DNA of 64,000 bases from Citrus sinensis (taxonomy: Eukaryota; Streptophyta; Magnoliopsida; Sapindales; Rutaceae), in assembly GCF_022201045.2 (NCBI RefSeq), contig NC_068560.1, positions 11,874,001 through 11,938,000 on the forward strand, in the 5' to 3' direction. The notes under the pieces were generated by a model. The model saw only the letters and a program-made list of their open reading frames with translations, did no database searches and was not told the origin of the DNA. Shown here piece by piece: positions 11,657-28,600 of the stretch (within the stretch, counting starts at the first letter, position 1; every line of letters begins with the position of its first letter). The translations under genes were made by a program, and so were the position numbers.

Positions 11657-13036
11657 CTATGAAGATATTAGGATAGAAGTATGATTTTGACCATATTTGA
11701 CTAACATAGATTGGACCCTCCCATTGACATCGTTCCAAACTTTATTATTTTTATTCAACCACAATCCCCAGCAAACCATAGCAGCCAGACTACAATCATC
11801 AATATTACACCGAGTAAACAAATCCTCCAACCAATGAACAAAGCTCAATCAACTCCCATTAAATCCAATCACAGAGGATAACCAGCAAGCTTTAGCAAAA
11901 GGGCAAGTAACCAAGATATGGTATACAGATTCAAATGAAGTGTGACAAATGGGGCAGAAAGCTTGTACCTCTACTCGACGCTGCAAAAGGTTGTCGGCAG
12001 TTGGAATAACATTAGCCATTGCTCGCCAAAGAAAGTTTTTAACTTTTGCCGGAACAAGAAGTTGCCATAAATTATGCCAAGCACTACTACTAGGAAGTTG
12101 CCATAAATTGCTCTTTCCCACGAGATTTGCTCCCATCCTTCGCGAATTTTGTGGCCTCATTCTAATCCACTACCATAGCAACCCCTGATTTTGAGCAGTT
12201 GCCAAGATTGCCTTCCTCTATCTCTGGTGGCGTTGTCCTCAGCCAACGCTCACCGGAATTCATCATACCTTGCCTAGGCGATACTTTCACCCATATACCA
12301 TAGGGTCTAACAACATTACCATCCACACTATCATACAAAGAAAGACAATTGCACTTAGTATGGCCTAGAAGACCACAAATGAAACAAAACACATTGAGTC
12401 GTTCATACTTGAAATCCACCCAAAACCATTCCCCTCATGTTCATTTCAACCGCATTCGTCGCTTGCAAGGTTTCCTTACATCAAGAGACACCTTCAGTTG
12501 CATATAATTTCGCCAAACACCTTTGAGATTATTATCATCTGACTCTAGAAAAGAACCAATATAATTGCCAATACTATGCAAGATCCGTTTAGATTGGAAA
12601 CCAAGTGGCAAATTATAAACTTGGATCCAAAAGGTAGTATGGAACAAAGGAACATTTTGGGGTTGCTCATCAGCACCTAATATGTGAACAAGGAGAATGT
12701 GTTGATCAAATATCCATAGTCCAGAATTGAGAACCCTCCTTACATCAATGTCATGAAAGAATTGAAACAAGAATAGAGTATGAGATAAGTCCTTGATACA
12801 AACACCCTTTCCCGACCTCAATAAGGCCGCCATAGTATTCTTCATAGAGCAAAATTGATCACCTTATCAGTTAGGAAACGTCCCACAAGGCAATAACGAG
12901 AATCAATTTTAACTCCCCCATTATCTTCATCCTCCTCTCCAGCCACCTCAAGACCACTCTCCTCCTCTTCATCAAGTTACAAACGTGCACATTCAATATG
13001 CAAATCAACTGCTCCACGACGACTTGAACCAGCCAT
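11657..13036 (-). pseudogene. LINE (L1-type) remnant, internally deleted
   Basis: Read on the minus strand, it starts MAGSSRRGAVDLHIECARL and soon meets a stop. It then gives a DUF4283-type ORF1 domain (about 12441-12845; GLWIFDQHILLVHIL, WIQVYNLPLGFQSK) and, after a frameshift, a zinc knuckle (CFICGLLGHTKCNC near 12370). The next recognisable part is a reverse-transcriptase zinc-binding domain (WRAMANVIPTADNLL, CPICHTSFESVYHILVTCPF, 11849-12160), then a tail up to 11657. The endonuclease and reverse transcriptase that should lie between them are missing. Stops and frameshifts show it is dead. Confidence 0.85.
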
Positions 13037-14699
13037 AGAGGAACGTAAAAACAAGGCTAGTGAATGAGAAATGAATAGCAAAACCAACTAAGAGACAATC
13101 TGACTTGTCAGTGAGACAAGACGAACAAACTTGTCAAAAGACAAGACTAATTGATCTCTATTTATACTTAGCTTTTAGACAATTATATATTGAAGAAATA
13201 AAAATTCATATGATAAAAATACAAATGTTGATTTGACGGCTGAGGATTTCAAAAGCCTGGTAAGTTCACCGCTATGTATTAATTTTCCTTTTAAATATTT
13301 TACATCTTTTGCTTTCTTAAAAGCTTATTTAATCTTCGAAGCTTGATAAGTTCATTGCTATGTATCAATTTTCTTTTCTTTTTCTTTTTTTTCAATATTT
13401 TATATCTTTTGCTCTCTTGAAAGCTTAATTATAGATCAATGTTGAGAGTTTGATCTCCCTTGGACATATTGAATCAATGATTACGCCTTGAACATAGGAT
13501 GAGTAGATGGGACCTATATGCAGTTATCTGTAAAGATCTTGTTAGCATACTAAATTAGTATGTCATTTGAATTATTACTTCTAATTGTTAAATTTATGGT
13601 TGAAAAGGTTTATAGTACTTTCTAATTGTCAGGTTTCAATGTTAACATACATTGGCTGTTGAGTAATGATTAGTCACACATGCTTTGTGCCTTTTATTCT
13701 CTTTTACTATTATTATTTCAATAGTTCAAGTTCTAGCCCCTATTTCATGCTAGATGAAATTTATCTAAGAGCATGAAAACTTCTACACTTTGGAATTTTT
13801 TACAGTTGGCTACTAATGTTTTGCAATCTATCACTTATGGATTGATAGCACAACTTTGAATTCTCTTATGTTTCTTGCACTATAATAGTGTTACTCTTAT
13901 TTTCCTTAGTTACATTCTTGCAACTAATAAATCTAACCAAATAATCAAAGTAAAAAAAGTGAAGACAACTTAGTGCTTGTGCAAGTTTATTGGAATATAG
14001 TACTTATTGCATCTCATTATGTGCATCCACAATTTTTCTTCCATTGTTTTGTTCATGTTTTGATTTCAAATTATAATGCATTCTTTTTATCAATGCCACA
14101 TTAGTTGGTGTCTCATTGTTTAAGTCACTTTCTTCTAGGAGCATATTGTTGGGTCTGGATAATTTGCTTTATTGCATTTCTAGGGTTCTTCTTTAGTTTA
14201 GGATTAGAAGTCAAGTTGCATATGATAATGTTGCTGGAATTAAATTGCAGTTTGCAGGAAAATTAAACTACTTGATGGTTTTGTGTATATGCAAGTGTTG
14301 TTGCAATTGGTGTGCATCTTTGTTTAAAAGTTAATTTCAGGATTGATAGAAAATGATTCTGCGGTTTTGCTTGCTATTGGGCTGGAATTTGAACATGCAG
14401 TTGCTAGACTTTGGATTGTTTATTGTAATGTGAATGGTAGGAATGGATATATAATTTGTTTAATTGCTATACTGTAAAGCTATGTAGTGATACTGGTAGT
14501 TATAACTTTTAATATTACGTTTTATATTAATTTCATATTTAAAATTTTAATTTTTGAAAATAATATTACAGTTTGAGAATTTATAAAATAAATAATAAAA
14601 AATACAATTCAAATAATAGTAAGTAAGATTAATATTAATTCAATTCAAACAATAATAATAAAATTCTAAATATTATCAATAATATAATTTTTATATTAA
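13037..14699. other. AT-rich intergenic
   Basis: No gene was recognised. A direct repeat of about 80 bp (13257-13345 and 13346-13432, both containing AAGTTCA..GCTATGTAT and TCTTTTGCT) lies near the left end. The right part (14500-14700) is very AT-rich. Confidence 0.5.
13257..13432. repeat. Degenerate two-copy direct repeat
   Basis: Two units of about 80-90 bp share AAGTTCA-GCTATGTAT at one end and ATCTTTTGCT-CTT-AAAGCTTA at the other. The second carries an extra pyrimidine tract. Confidence 0.7.
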
Positions 14700-15115
14700 T
14701 TTTAGTTGAAATTAAATCAATTTTTAGCTGCAAAATTTAAGAAATGCAAAAAATTTGAAAAAAAATTGAATTTCTATCTGAAATTAAATGTGACATACGT
14801 ATTATTATTAAAAGTTATCATAAAATCATGATAGAAAAAATTCGGTCATAAATGAGTGCACTGACATAAACGATGGATAAATTATTTGTTATGTACTTTC
14901 TTTTGTGATGATTATTTTATGTTATTTATTGTCTTTTTTTTAACATATCCTGACTCTAATATGACACGTGGCACAATTATTGGGGAACCAAACCCATCTC
15001 GATCTGAGCATTTATAAAATGCGAGCTCAGCTTGCTATTTGACATTTATGCTAATATTCTTGTATAAGTTGAGAATATGAATATTAAATGCCTACTAAGC
15101 AAGCACTTAAAATTA
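14700..15115. repeat. Direct repeat left of the FAR1-like copy
   Basis: The part from about 14806 matches 17865-18160 in the same orientation (shared GAAAAAATTCGGTCATAAA, ACACGTGGCACAATTAT, TTGACATTTATGCT, ATTAAATGCCTACTAAGC). All of it, including 14700-14800, also matches 36616 onward in unit 2 of the duplication. Confidence 0.85.
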
Positions 15116-15323
15116 TTACAAAAGGCAAAGCAAAAGCACTTAAAATAAAAATGATCAATCATTAATGAATGAGTATTACTAATCACCGGAAGCAATTGAA
15201 CATGTGGCTGTGACAATGAACAATGTAAGCAAAAATTAATCCAGATGAAAGCAATTGCTCAATATTGTATCAATATAAAACTAATTAATTAATAATACAG
15301 ACAATCACCTGGATTATTTGAGA

Positions 15324-17426
15324 CTAACAATTTGTTAGCCTCTTTTTCTTATTTTTTGTCAAGGCTACCTCCAAACTGCTCTTGAATCTACGTCTTCCAC
15401 GAGATGACTCTTTCTTCTTCAGACCTTTTACTTTGACAGTATCTATCTGCTGAGTCAAAGGAGATTCTTGAAATTTTTCTTGCACACTACCATCCATTTC
15501 CAAACGTAAAATATCCTAAATTAATCTTGCCAAATCCATGGCATGCGCATTTGCTAGCTTATATGCTTTTTTACTTTCGGAAGCCCAGCTAGATATCTTG
15601 GTAAATATAGAGCATAAAGACCTATATCGACACGTCTGTTCCAACTTAGGATCTGCTTGGATTTCACGCCTGTACATGTCTTTGATACATTCCGCTCTTG
15701 CTTGTTTTGTCCACCCTTTTAAAATATACCCAATAGGAATTTCTTTGACATCTATAACATCTCTAAGAACATTGATGATATGGCTACATAAAACTCCCCT
15801 CATCTCAAACCTCCTGTAGCTACAAGCCAATGTGCCATCATTCTCTATTTTGACACATCCCTTTTCAAAATCATCCATACCAACCGTACATACTAAATAT
15901 TCACCATCCCTAGAGTCTTTTTTCACAAATAAATTGATAGACTTTTCAAATTGGTCTTGAAACTCTTGAAAAATTACCTTTGTGTAAATCTCCCTTGCAT
16001 GGGCCAACATTTTAACTGACATTTTCATATTGACCAACTTATAACATAATTCATACTCTGCTTCTAATTTCTTGTGCCATTTATCATTGACCATCCTTTC
16101 AAAGTGCATAAAAAACTGAGGCATATTAAGATTTGATTTCAAGTAATCTTTTAGAATTGCATTAAAACTCTCACTAAGTTGAGTGCTCTTCATTCCAGCA
16201 GACCATGCTTGGCTAACATATGCGTAAACCCATTTATGCCTTAACTCAAATATTCTTTTTAGCCAAATATTACCATGTACATCATATTCATCAAGCACGT
16301 TATCCCAAGCAACTAGAAACTCATTTTCATCCTCAATACTATCCATAAATACCGACAAGACACTTTTCATTGTACTAGTACCTTTAAACACACCATTTAC
16401 ATGCTTCAAGGCATTTTGCATCATATGCCATGTGCAAAGCCTATGGTATGCATGTATCCGGCATGACATTTAAGATAGCCTTGGCCATTGCAACATCTTG
16501 ATTAGTGAAAATTGTTTTTGGAACCTTTCTAGACATAGCCTGCAAAAATGTTTCAAATAGCCAAATGAAGGAATCAGCAGTTTCATCATACAATAATACT
16601 GCACCAAAGGTAACAATCTCTCGATGATGATTCAGTCCAACAAACACTGCAAATGGCCAATTCTCTTTATTAATTTTTTAAGTCGTATCAAAACTTACAA
16701 CATCACTAAATTGACCATAATCAATTATCATTTTAGCATCAGCCCAAAATCTATTTGTGATTTGCTCTTCATTATCTAATTGTATAGAGGAAAAAAATGA
16801 AGGATTTTTAAATGTTGCTCAGAGAAATAATTTAGAATATACCCTGCTTCTCCATATGCCATTTGCTTTTGTCTTCTCGTTCTAATGTAATTCTTTTGAT
16901 TGAGTCATGTGTATCCAAGAGATTTTCTTCCACCCACTTGCTTTACCATTAGCTCATAAGTAGACTTAAGTGAAATTCCAAATCCATCTGCCAAATCTAC
17001 TTCCATTGCTTGTGAACTGGATATTCTTCTTTGAGAAGATAACATATGAGTGCACTCTTCCATTACAAGAGAATGATTATGTGATTCGACAAAATGATAA
17101 ACAAAAAAATTGTTCTTCTTCCTATCTAATTTAACACATAACTGAGCACCACAACCAATTCTCGTCTCTGCTCTAGGTTTTACAGTTAAATGATCTTGTT
17201 TATCTTTCGATCACATGCCCGCTTTATCACAAACAAATTGCCTAGAGGTGATTTCACCTGTACGTTTATTCTTACCAAAGGTTTCTTTTCTAATACTGAA
17301 CCCCACTTTTGACCCATACGCATTGTAGAAATCATATACTGATTCATCAGAATCAAAATCCATCCCATATTTAGGTTTCCAATACAATTCGCTAAAATTT
17401 TCTAAAACAACATCAGTTGCGGCCAT
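15324..17426 (-). pseudogene. FAR1-related (FHY3/FAR1, MULE-transposase-derived) pseudogene
   Basis: Reading from 17426: an N-terminal FAR1 domain (MAATDVVLENFSELYW; FYNAYGSKVGFSIRKE), a frameshift near 17215, then a part with HNHSLV and SLKSTYELMVKQ. The MULE transposase core follows (DYGQFSDVVSFDTT, then a stop where a tyrosine is usual, then ENWPFAVFVGLNHHREIVTF; IFTNQDVAMAKAI), with a second frameshift near 16455. The rest runs HRLCTWHMMQNALKHV, then a SWIM zinc finger (CSYRRFEMRGVLCSHIINVL) and a premature stop at about 15516. A basic C-terminal tail is still readable down to 15324. The family comprises phytochrome-A-pathway transcription factors derived from transposases. This copy cannot make a full protein. 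Two similar 300-bp direct repeats flank it. Confidence 0.88.
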
Positions 17427-17864
17427 TTAAAGAACCAATGAAAACTAAAACAACAAACCTGTAGCAACCATTAAAAAAAAATTATTAACATTATATCAAG
17501 TTGCTGGGGATAAAACTATAGTGAAATCAAGAAGCGTTATAGAATCATAAGCTAACTCGTTGGATTATTATTGTTGTTGAAGTTCACGTTCAGCGGAGTA
17601 AACTAGTTTTTTCAATTTTTTTCTTACCACAATTGCTAATTATTTAGGAGATGAAAAGTTTTTGATGGTGAGAGAATAAATTGATAGGAGCGGGAATTGA
17701 AAGTGTAGCGGGAAAACATCTATATAAAAACACATCATTTTAAGAAGCTGTGGAAATAATTTAGTTACAAATAAATCTTGGCCATTGAATTTAATAATGA
17801 CACATGTCAAAAGATCATTAAAAGCTCAGATAATGATCAAGTCAGGAGAGGAGGATCTCATTCC
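17427..17864. other. Upstream flank of the FAR1-like pseudogene
   Basis: Likely former 5' UTR and promoter. No other coding segment was seen. Confidence 0.4.
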
Positions 17865-18560
17865 AAAATCATCATAGGAAAAATTCGGTCATAAATGAAT
17901 GCACTGACATAATGATGGATAAATTATCTGCTATGTACTTTCTTTTATGATGATTATTTTATGTTATTTATTCTCTTTTTTTTGGTAAAATATCATGATT
18001 CTAATATTACACGTGGCACAATTATCGGAGAATCAAACCCATCTCTATCTGAGCATTTATAAAATGCGTGCTCAGCTCGCTATTTGACATTTATGCTGAT
18101 ATTCTTGTATAAGTTGAGGATATTAAATGCCTACTAAGCGACCTACTTACAAAATTATTTCTTAGCTGAAAATCTAACATGAGCAGTCTCTTTAAGAGTA
18201 CACTCCCACGCTCTGGAACAACCAGCACAAAAGAGAAAGTTCGCTATTTTTGTGAAGGCAAAGAAAAATACTTCAATATTGATGGGAAATCAATATCATT
18301 CGGTAAGAGCAAAGTTATGGCGAGCAAAGGTATGGCCCAACACGGTCCTTGGCCCAAGTTGCCCAACAATTTTTAGCACCTAGTTGGATACTAACATTCG
18401 TTCTTACTTATCAAATAAATTTAAGGGAGAGGCTTGGAATTGGTTTCTTCTTTATAACTAAATATAATGCGAATTACCTATTTATAGAGTAGCTCAACGC
18501 GATCGTAAATTTAATCTGACAATAATCTTAAATTTTTTTAAATAAAAAACATATATAATA
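17865..18560. repeat. Direct repeat right of the FAR1-like copy, continuing into sequence shared with unit 2
   Basis: 17865-18160 repeats 14806-15115. The continuation 18130-18560 aligns with 37380-37574 and 38823-39135, the two parts split there by a hAT-like insertion. A short open frame at 18179-18376 shows no known domain and is probably not a gene. Confidence 0.8.
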
Positions 18561-19271
18561 CCAATATTGAAAAAAATTAAAATAAGCTACTACTAATAAG
18601 CTAGAATCCAAACAGTTCATTATCATCAGAAAAAGCTAGTACTTGAACTTTATATTGTCATGAACGAAAGCCCACAATATGTTCATGTTGATAAGAAACC
18701 AATTCTTTTTATATTTTCAGCTGTGAATCAGAATAATCGATAGTGAACTCATGATGTTGTTATTTTTATTTTTAATTTATTTGAAAAATAGGAGAGTGAA
18801 CAAAGCCCGAATTAATGTTTAACCCTTACCTCTCTTACGACTTAAATTCGGTGGTCAACTAAACAAGGTTGTTCGAGAATCAGTCAGGCAAATGCCGCGG
18901 GGGTAATGAACTCATGTTTAATAAGCTTCAATATTCATTTTACTTAGTATAGAATGCATCTTGCTATTACAGCTAATCACTTGTTGGAAGTAATCACCAA
19001 TTTTTATATCTTTATTGGATGCTGTAGCCAAGTTTTATAATAGAGGTTAATCAGAATCAAGCGTAATAATGTGTGATTAGAAACTCATAAAAAGGTTTCT
19101 ATGAAATGTAATATTTGGGACTTTTAATATTGCAGGACTGGGCATAACCTGGATAAATTAATATTTCCAGAATCAAGAAAAATTTATTAACTAGCAAGCG
19201 ATTCTCCATATTTTATGGCATTTCTTTTTTCCAATACTAGATGCACATATCATGTTGAATTTCAGCTTTTG
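18561..19271. other. 3' flank of subtilase gene A
   Basis: AT-rich sequence with no gene seen. The stretch 18880-19260 aligns with the 3' flanks of copies B (33170-33560) and D (48770-49360). Confidence 0.5.
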
Positions 19272-22465
<3,194 letters not shown>

Positions 22466-23228
22466 GTTTAATTAAGTGAAACTCACTCTATTTATCTTGT
22501 GAATTGTGACTTAAGAGAACTGACATGTTCAAAAAGCTTCCATATTCTTTTCCTAGATATGGAAAACACCTTGAAATCCGAGCTAATCACATGTTGGAAT
22601 TACCAATTTCTATACCATTATAGGATGAACTTATAAATGTTTTCTAATAGAGATCAATAAAAATCTGGCGTAACAATGTTTAATTGCAAACTAATTAAAT
22701 ATTTTACCTGTGTATTGCAATTAAGGCATTACACATAAGATTATGAACCAATACAATGAACTGTTATATTTTGAAGTAAATGCTAGAGTTTTCAAAATGC
22801 ATTTATCGGGTCTAATTTCCACGTCAAGGAAAATAAATTCCCATGCATGTCTATACCATTATTGGGTGAACTTAGATATTTTTCTAATAGGGATTAATAG
22901 GAATTAGGTGTGATTAGAATGTAATTAAATTTTTTAACTGTCTATTGCAAATAAGGAAGCACACATAAGATTTTGTATCAATGCAATGAACTATGATATT
23001 CTGAGTTAAATGCTTGAGTTTTCTTTCTAATCGCATGCGCTTATATAAAACATGATATGCATGCTGGAGAGCATTTGGATGAGATGTACATGAATTATTA
23101 ATCAAATTTGAGTTAAGGTTTATTAATTATATTATAACAAACAGATTTTAGATGTTAAGGTTTATTAGTCAAATTTGAGTTTCTATAGAACATGATATGC
23201 ATGCTGGAGAGCTTTTTTAAGTAGTCTT
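22466..23228. other. Promoter side of copy A, AT-rich
   Basis: No gene was seen. It aligns with 42590-43267 upstream of copy C but less closely than the coding parts do. A repeated segment (GCAAATAAGG..CACA, GTACCAATGCAATGAACT-like) occurs twice, near 22720 and 22950. Confidence 0.5.
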
Positions 23229-23636
23229 CTTTGGAAGCATCATATACAGGTCCCGAATTTACAGCTTTAACCGGACTGATATTCAAACGCGGCTTCTGAC
23301 TGCTTATGGGGAAAAAAAAAGGCAATGAAAAAAAAATTTCCCACTTTTTTTTTCTTTTTTGTTTGGTTTTGCGTTACTTTATTAGACTTCATATACAATG
23401 AAACAACAGCAAAAACATTTAGATGCATTCAACTTGTCACGATTGATCCTGTAGCACCCGCTTAATAGACCTCAAAATCTTGGTGTATTGTATCCATGGC
23501 ATTATCTTTCTGTTCACTATCTATATTGAGACAGAGAATAGAATAGTCCCTGCAACGCAAATAGTTTCAGACCTTTCATTATTTTACATTTTCAAACAAC
23601 TTATGAGCCGAATCGATTCATTAATTGCAACCTATT

Positions 23637-24177
23637 TGTTAGGAAATATTTCTCTATTTTTCAATAAAGATTTGTATCATAATTATTAGGAAAATGTTTA
23701 GGACATTTTCTTTATTTAAGAGGATTCCTAATTAAGGAATAAGTAATTTTCTCATAAGACTTAGTTTATTCAAGGAAGAATTCAATTTGTATAAGAAAAT
23801 GAATAATTCTCCAACAAGAAACAATAAATAAGTAGGTTAGGTTCACTCGTTACCAAGGAGTTCAGTTTCTCTTTAACCTGACAATTTTTAAGGTGAGAGA
23901 AACGGTAAGTCTATTGAGAGATTAGGTGTCACTAGAGTTTTCAGTACAAGAAAAATACTAAAATGATTGCAATAATTTTTCATATAATGGATTTTCCTCT
24001 CATCGTCCTTGGCGGCCATGGTTTTTTTTCTGGTATAGAAGTTTTGAAGGTAAATTCTTGTGTTATGTAAATGGTTTTATTTTTCATCTATATTTTCTAT
24101 TGATTGTTTGTTCAATATTTTTGCTTGTAAAGTCTTTGGTGAGACTAAAAGTCCCCAACAAGTGATATCAGAGTTAG
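23637..24177 (+). mobile_element. Copia-type LTR with adjoining primer-binding site
   Basis: A 524-bp LTR begins TGTTAGGAAAT and ends CCCCAACA at 24160. It is followed by GATATCAGAGTTAG (within 24161-24177), a decayed form of the TGGTATCAGAG primer site for initiator tRNA-Met. No internal domain follows. The same LTR is present in relic R2 (from 43673), so it entered before the segmental duplication. Confidence 0.7.
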
Positions 24178-25005
24178 TAAATGGGAGGTATTTGAGCTTA
24201 TAAGTAAGATATTTTCCTCCGCCCAATAAATTATTCTTTTAAGTAAGATATGCAATAATCTTAGACTAAACCCTTACCACTACTTGACCTCTCAGAGCAG
24301 TTAGTTAGAACACTATGTGAAAGGGCCAAAGGATATTTTTTTTCCCCTTCCATAGTGAAAGTATTAACTGAATAACCTTGTTTTAGAAAACTGATATTAT
24401 ATGAATAACCCAATTTCACATAACCTATAATTAGTGCGCATTGTAATTTCATTGTGTATAAAATGTTAATAAAAGAGTCTATGGACCAGGTCGGCTCTAG
24501 TGTACCGAGGCCATTAGGCAAAAATTTTTTATAAGGTCTACTTACACTCCTTAGCTCCAACACTCAAAGCAACATAAAAGAGCTCAAAATTCAATTAGTT
24601 TTTAACTATATCTCAAATATCAACAATCGAGAAGATACTAAGAAATTTCAAAAAAGAAAAGCAATTAAGAAAATATTTGTTTTACTTCCTTTAGAACTAT
24701 TATTTCAAGAAATTATTTTTTGTTTTTACTTCAAAAGTAAGCCAATAAATACAATAAATTTCTTTATAGAGAAGACTGCAAGAAATTTTATAATATTAAA
24801 TAACTAAGGTTTTTTTTTAAACCGGATAATAAAAGAATTTAATCTTTTTCTTAAAAGCTACTAATGGATTAACAATTATACAAAATTATTAATTATACTC
24901 TTTAATATTAAATTTGTCAAATATATAATTTGTATAAAAATTCTTAATTATAAGATAAGTACTAATTACAGAGAGACCTAAAAAATAGGCATTCCTACTA
25001 TAAGT
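24178..25005. other. AT-rich flank of relic R1
   Basis: Apart from the exon-6 piece of R1, no gene is seen. It aligns with 46445-47300 in unit 2. Confidence 0.5.
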
Positions 25006-25311
25006 AACTTATTAAGTACATCGAAAACATTATTTTAAGTCTTTCTTCTACAATACTTTTTTCTCTCTAGAAAAAGTGCTAGAATGAAAGGCGATTGAAG
25101 CATTCATGGCTTGATTTCTTCACTCATTTATCGAGTGTGTTTTGTTTTAGGTCTTTCTTTTTATTTTATTCCTTTCTTACTTAATTCACAAAAACTCTGT
25201 AATAAGCTAGCCATCTAGAAACTCTTTAAAAGCAACTAGGGGAGTTAGGTGTGAAGCTTTACTATTAAAGAGAGTACAATAGACAATGGATACAGAGGAG
25301 TTAATCCGAAA

Positions 25312-25608
25312 TGTTAGAAATGTTGTTGATGTGTTTGGTAGATAAGAAAACGATAGAAAGAGAAAGAAAATAACAGAGAATATACTGATATCAATGAATC
25401 TGTATTCAATGAAGTTAATGAAAAAGATTACAAGTGTTTGTTTATATAGTAGCTTAAACGAATCTTTCTAACTAATTAATGAAGCTATTGGAATATGTTA
25501 TTTACAATTGAAATCAATTTGTTACACGTTAAGCAACATGTATAACGAATATTGACACGTCAGCTCTTGAGCTGGAATCCCCTGCTCTGTTACTCACATA
25601 TGCTAACA
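25312..25608 (-). repeat. Copia 3' LTR
   Basis: 297 bp, TGTTAG..CTAACA. It is nearly identical to 30196-30488, with about five substitutions and one short indel near the end. Confidence 0.95.
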
Positions 25609-25625
25609 TCCCCCCTCAAGCTGAA

Positions 25626-28600
25626 CTATGTAGGAAATATGTTCAGCTTGCTTCTAAGATAACTGAATTGTCCATAGGTCAAAGCTTTTGTGAATATGTC
25701 TGCGGCCTGATCTTCACTAGGCACATAGTTAACTTCAATTTGATTAGCTTGGACCTTTTCTCGAATGAAGTGTATATCTAGCTCAATGTGTTTTGTTTTG
25801 GCATGATACACTGGATTCATAGCCAAAGATATTGCTCCCTGATTGTCACACCACATAATAGGTGTGTGATCAATTTTAATCTTTAGCTCAGTGAGTAACC
25901 TTTTTACCCACATAACTTCAGTTGTTGCCAGAGCTAAGGCTCTGTATTCTGACTCTGTGCTTGACCTGGAGACTACATGTTGCTTCTTTGAAGACCATGA
26001 AACAAGGTTAGGTCCAAGAAACACAGCATACCCTGCTACTGATTTTCGATCATCTATGTCACAAGCCCAATCAGAGTCACTGAAACAATTTATTTGCATA
26101 TGCTGACTTCCAGTTGAATGAAGTTGTAAGCCATAGTGAATTGTTCCCTTCAAATATCTGAGTATCTGCTTACATGCTTGCCAATGTTCTTCTGTTGAAG
26201 CTAAAAGAAATTGACTCAATTTATTAACTGAAAAAGCTAATTCTGGCCTGGTCAAAGTCACATACTGCAGAGCCCCCACAACACTCCTATACTGAGAAGC
26301 ATTTGGAATGATAGCTCCTGAGTTCTTAACAAGTGAATGAGAAGTGACCATGGGAATTGGTACTGGACTGCAAGTGACCATTTCATGCCTGTTCAGCAAA
26401 TCAACTATGTATTTGCTCTGAGATAATTGAAGGCCTGTCGAATTTTTAGTAACCTCTATACCAAGAAAATAGCTAAGCTCTCCTAAATCTTTAAGAGCAA
26501 AAGTAGCTTGCATATCAGAGATTACTTTCAACACATTATTTTGATTAGAGCCTGTAATGATAATATCATCTACATATACTAAGACCAGTAGAATATCACC
26601 TGCATCCCATCTGTAAAATAATGAGGAATCTGACTTTGAATGTTCAAAATGCCACTGAGATGTCATAGCTCTTCTGAACCTGTCAAACCATGCCCTTGGA
26701 GCTTGCTTGAGTCCATATAGAGCCTTTTTTAATTTGCACACATGATGAGGCTTTTCTGGATCCACAAAGCCTTCTGGTTGAGCCATGTATACATCTTCAA
26801 CAAGAATTCCATTGAGAAAGGCATTATTAACATCAACCTGCCTTATTATCCAGTTGTTTATCACAGCTAAACTCAATATCACTCTCACTGTTGAAGCCTT
26901 AACAACAGGGCTGAAAGTTCCATTGTAATCGATCCCATATGTTTGATGAAATCCCTTTGCAACAAGTCTTGCCTTATATCTTGAGATTGATCCATCTGAG
27001 TTGTATTTAATTCTGAAAATCCATTTGTTTCCTACTACTTTGACAGGAGCTGTAGGAATAACTAAATCCCATGTTTGATTGGCTTGAAGAGCTTTAAACT
27101 CCTCCTGCATAGCATTAAACCATTTTGGATCTTGCAGTGCTTGATTTACTGAGTTGGGTTCAGATGGTTGGGCTAAAAGTACAGTGATGTATGTTTTAGG
27201 TTTAAAAATTCCAGCTTTGGACCTGGTGATCATGCTATGACCAGGTGGCTGAAAATTGGGTAACTGATGGGCAGGAACAAACGGAACTGGAATGCTTGAA
27301 TGTAAAGAATCTGGTGAATTGTGATTTGAGGAAGAAGAAGGTAAAGAATGTTGAGATAAAGGTGAGTTGAAATTACCAGAAACTTCTTGTGATGAATGTG
27401 GAGATTGAGCAGGAACCTCTGTTGTTAAGGGAGGTGCTGAGAGAACTTGTATAGAAGAAGTGGACTCTGGATTGTTTGTACTTGAACAAGACATTGACAC
27501 AGAGGAAAAATCAACACTAGGCTGGTATGGGAAAGAATTCTGATTAAACACTACATGATTGGATATATATACCCTTCCTGACGAGTGTAAACACTGATAG
27601 CCCTTATGGTTTGGACTATATCCAATGAAGATGAATCTACCAGTCCTAAACTCTAGCTTATGTTTTTGATAGGGTCTAAGATAAGGGTAATAAGCACAGC
27701 CAAAAACTCTTAGGAATGAGTAATCTGGAGTTTGATGAAAGAGTTTGAAATAAGGTGAGACATTATTCAATACTGGAGTTGGTAATCTGTTTATAAGAAA
27801 CACAGTAGTGTGGAAAGCATTCCACCAAAAAATAAGTGGCAAATTTGATTGAGCTAGTAAGGTAAAACCAATGTCAACAATGTGCCTATGTTTTCTCTCT
27901 ATTTTACCATTTTGATGGTGAATGTCCACAAGGGTGTCTGAAATGGATACCAGAGGCTGTTAATAATGAAGAAAATGATCTGAATTCCCCTCCCCAGTCT
28001 GTTTGGACAGTCTTAATTCTTCTTTCAAGATGTTTCTCAATGAAGGTTTCGAAATCAGTGAAAACTTGTAATGAATCAGACTTGGCTTTTAAAGTGAAAA
28101 TCCAAGTGAACCGGTTGTAATCATCTAATATTGACAAGTAATAGCTGTAGCCTTGAGTGGAAGCTGTATATGAAGGACCCTAAAGATCGGCATATAATAA
28201 TTGCAGAGGTGCTGTTGTTTTGGTAATGACAAAATCAAAATGTTTAAGATGATTTTTGCCAAACTGACATGCATCACAGAATGCAATTTTTGGAGTTTTA
28301 TTAATTCCAGCAAACAAATTACAAGTCTTAATAACAGTTTGAAGTGTGTGTGAGGCTGGATGTCCAAGTCTCTTGTAAAGTAAATCAACACCAACTGATG
28401 ACACAGACATTGTTGAAGCTGCTGGATTACATGACTCAAAAAGAGAGGGACTGAAATTGACTGAACTAGAGAGAGTAGCAAACATTGATACATGTTTATT
28501 TATTTTACTATGACACCAAGAACCTTGAGAATCTTCACTTGACAAATCTTCTATTTGATACAAGCCTCCAGTGGCTACTCCCTTAAGTAACAGAGTTCCT

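Noticed and set aside
11657..13036. Host zinc-knuckle gene
   Set aside because: The DUF4283, CCHC and RT zinc-binding order is that of a LINE, with stops and frameshifts throughout.
18179..18376. Small gene of 65 residues
   Set aside because: It lies in a segment repeated in unit 2, where the frame is broken by a hAT-like insertion and by substitutions; no known domain.
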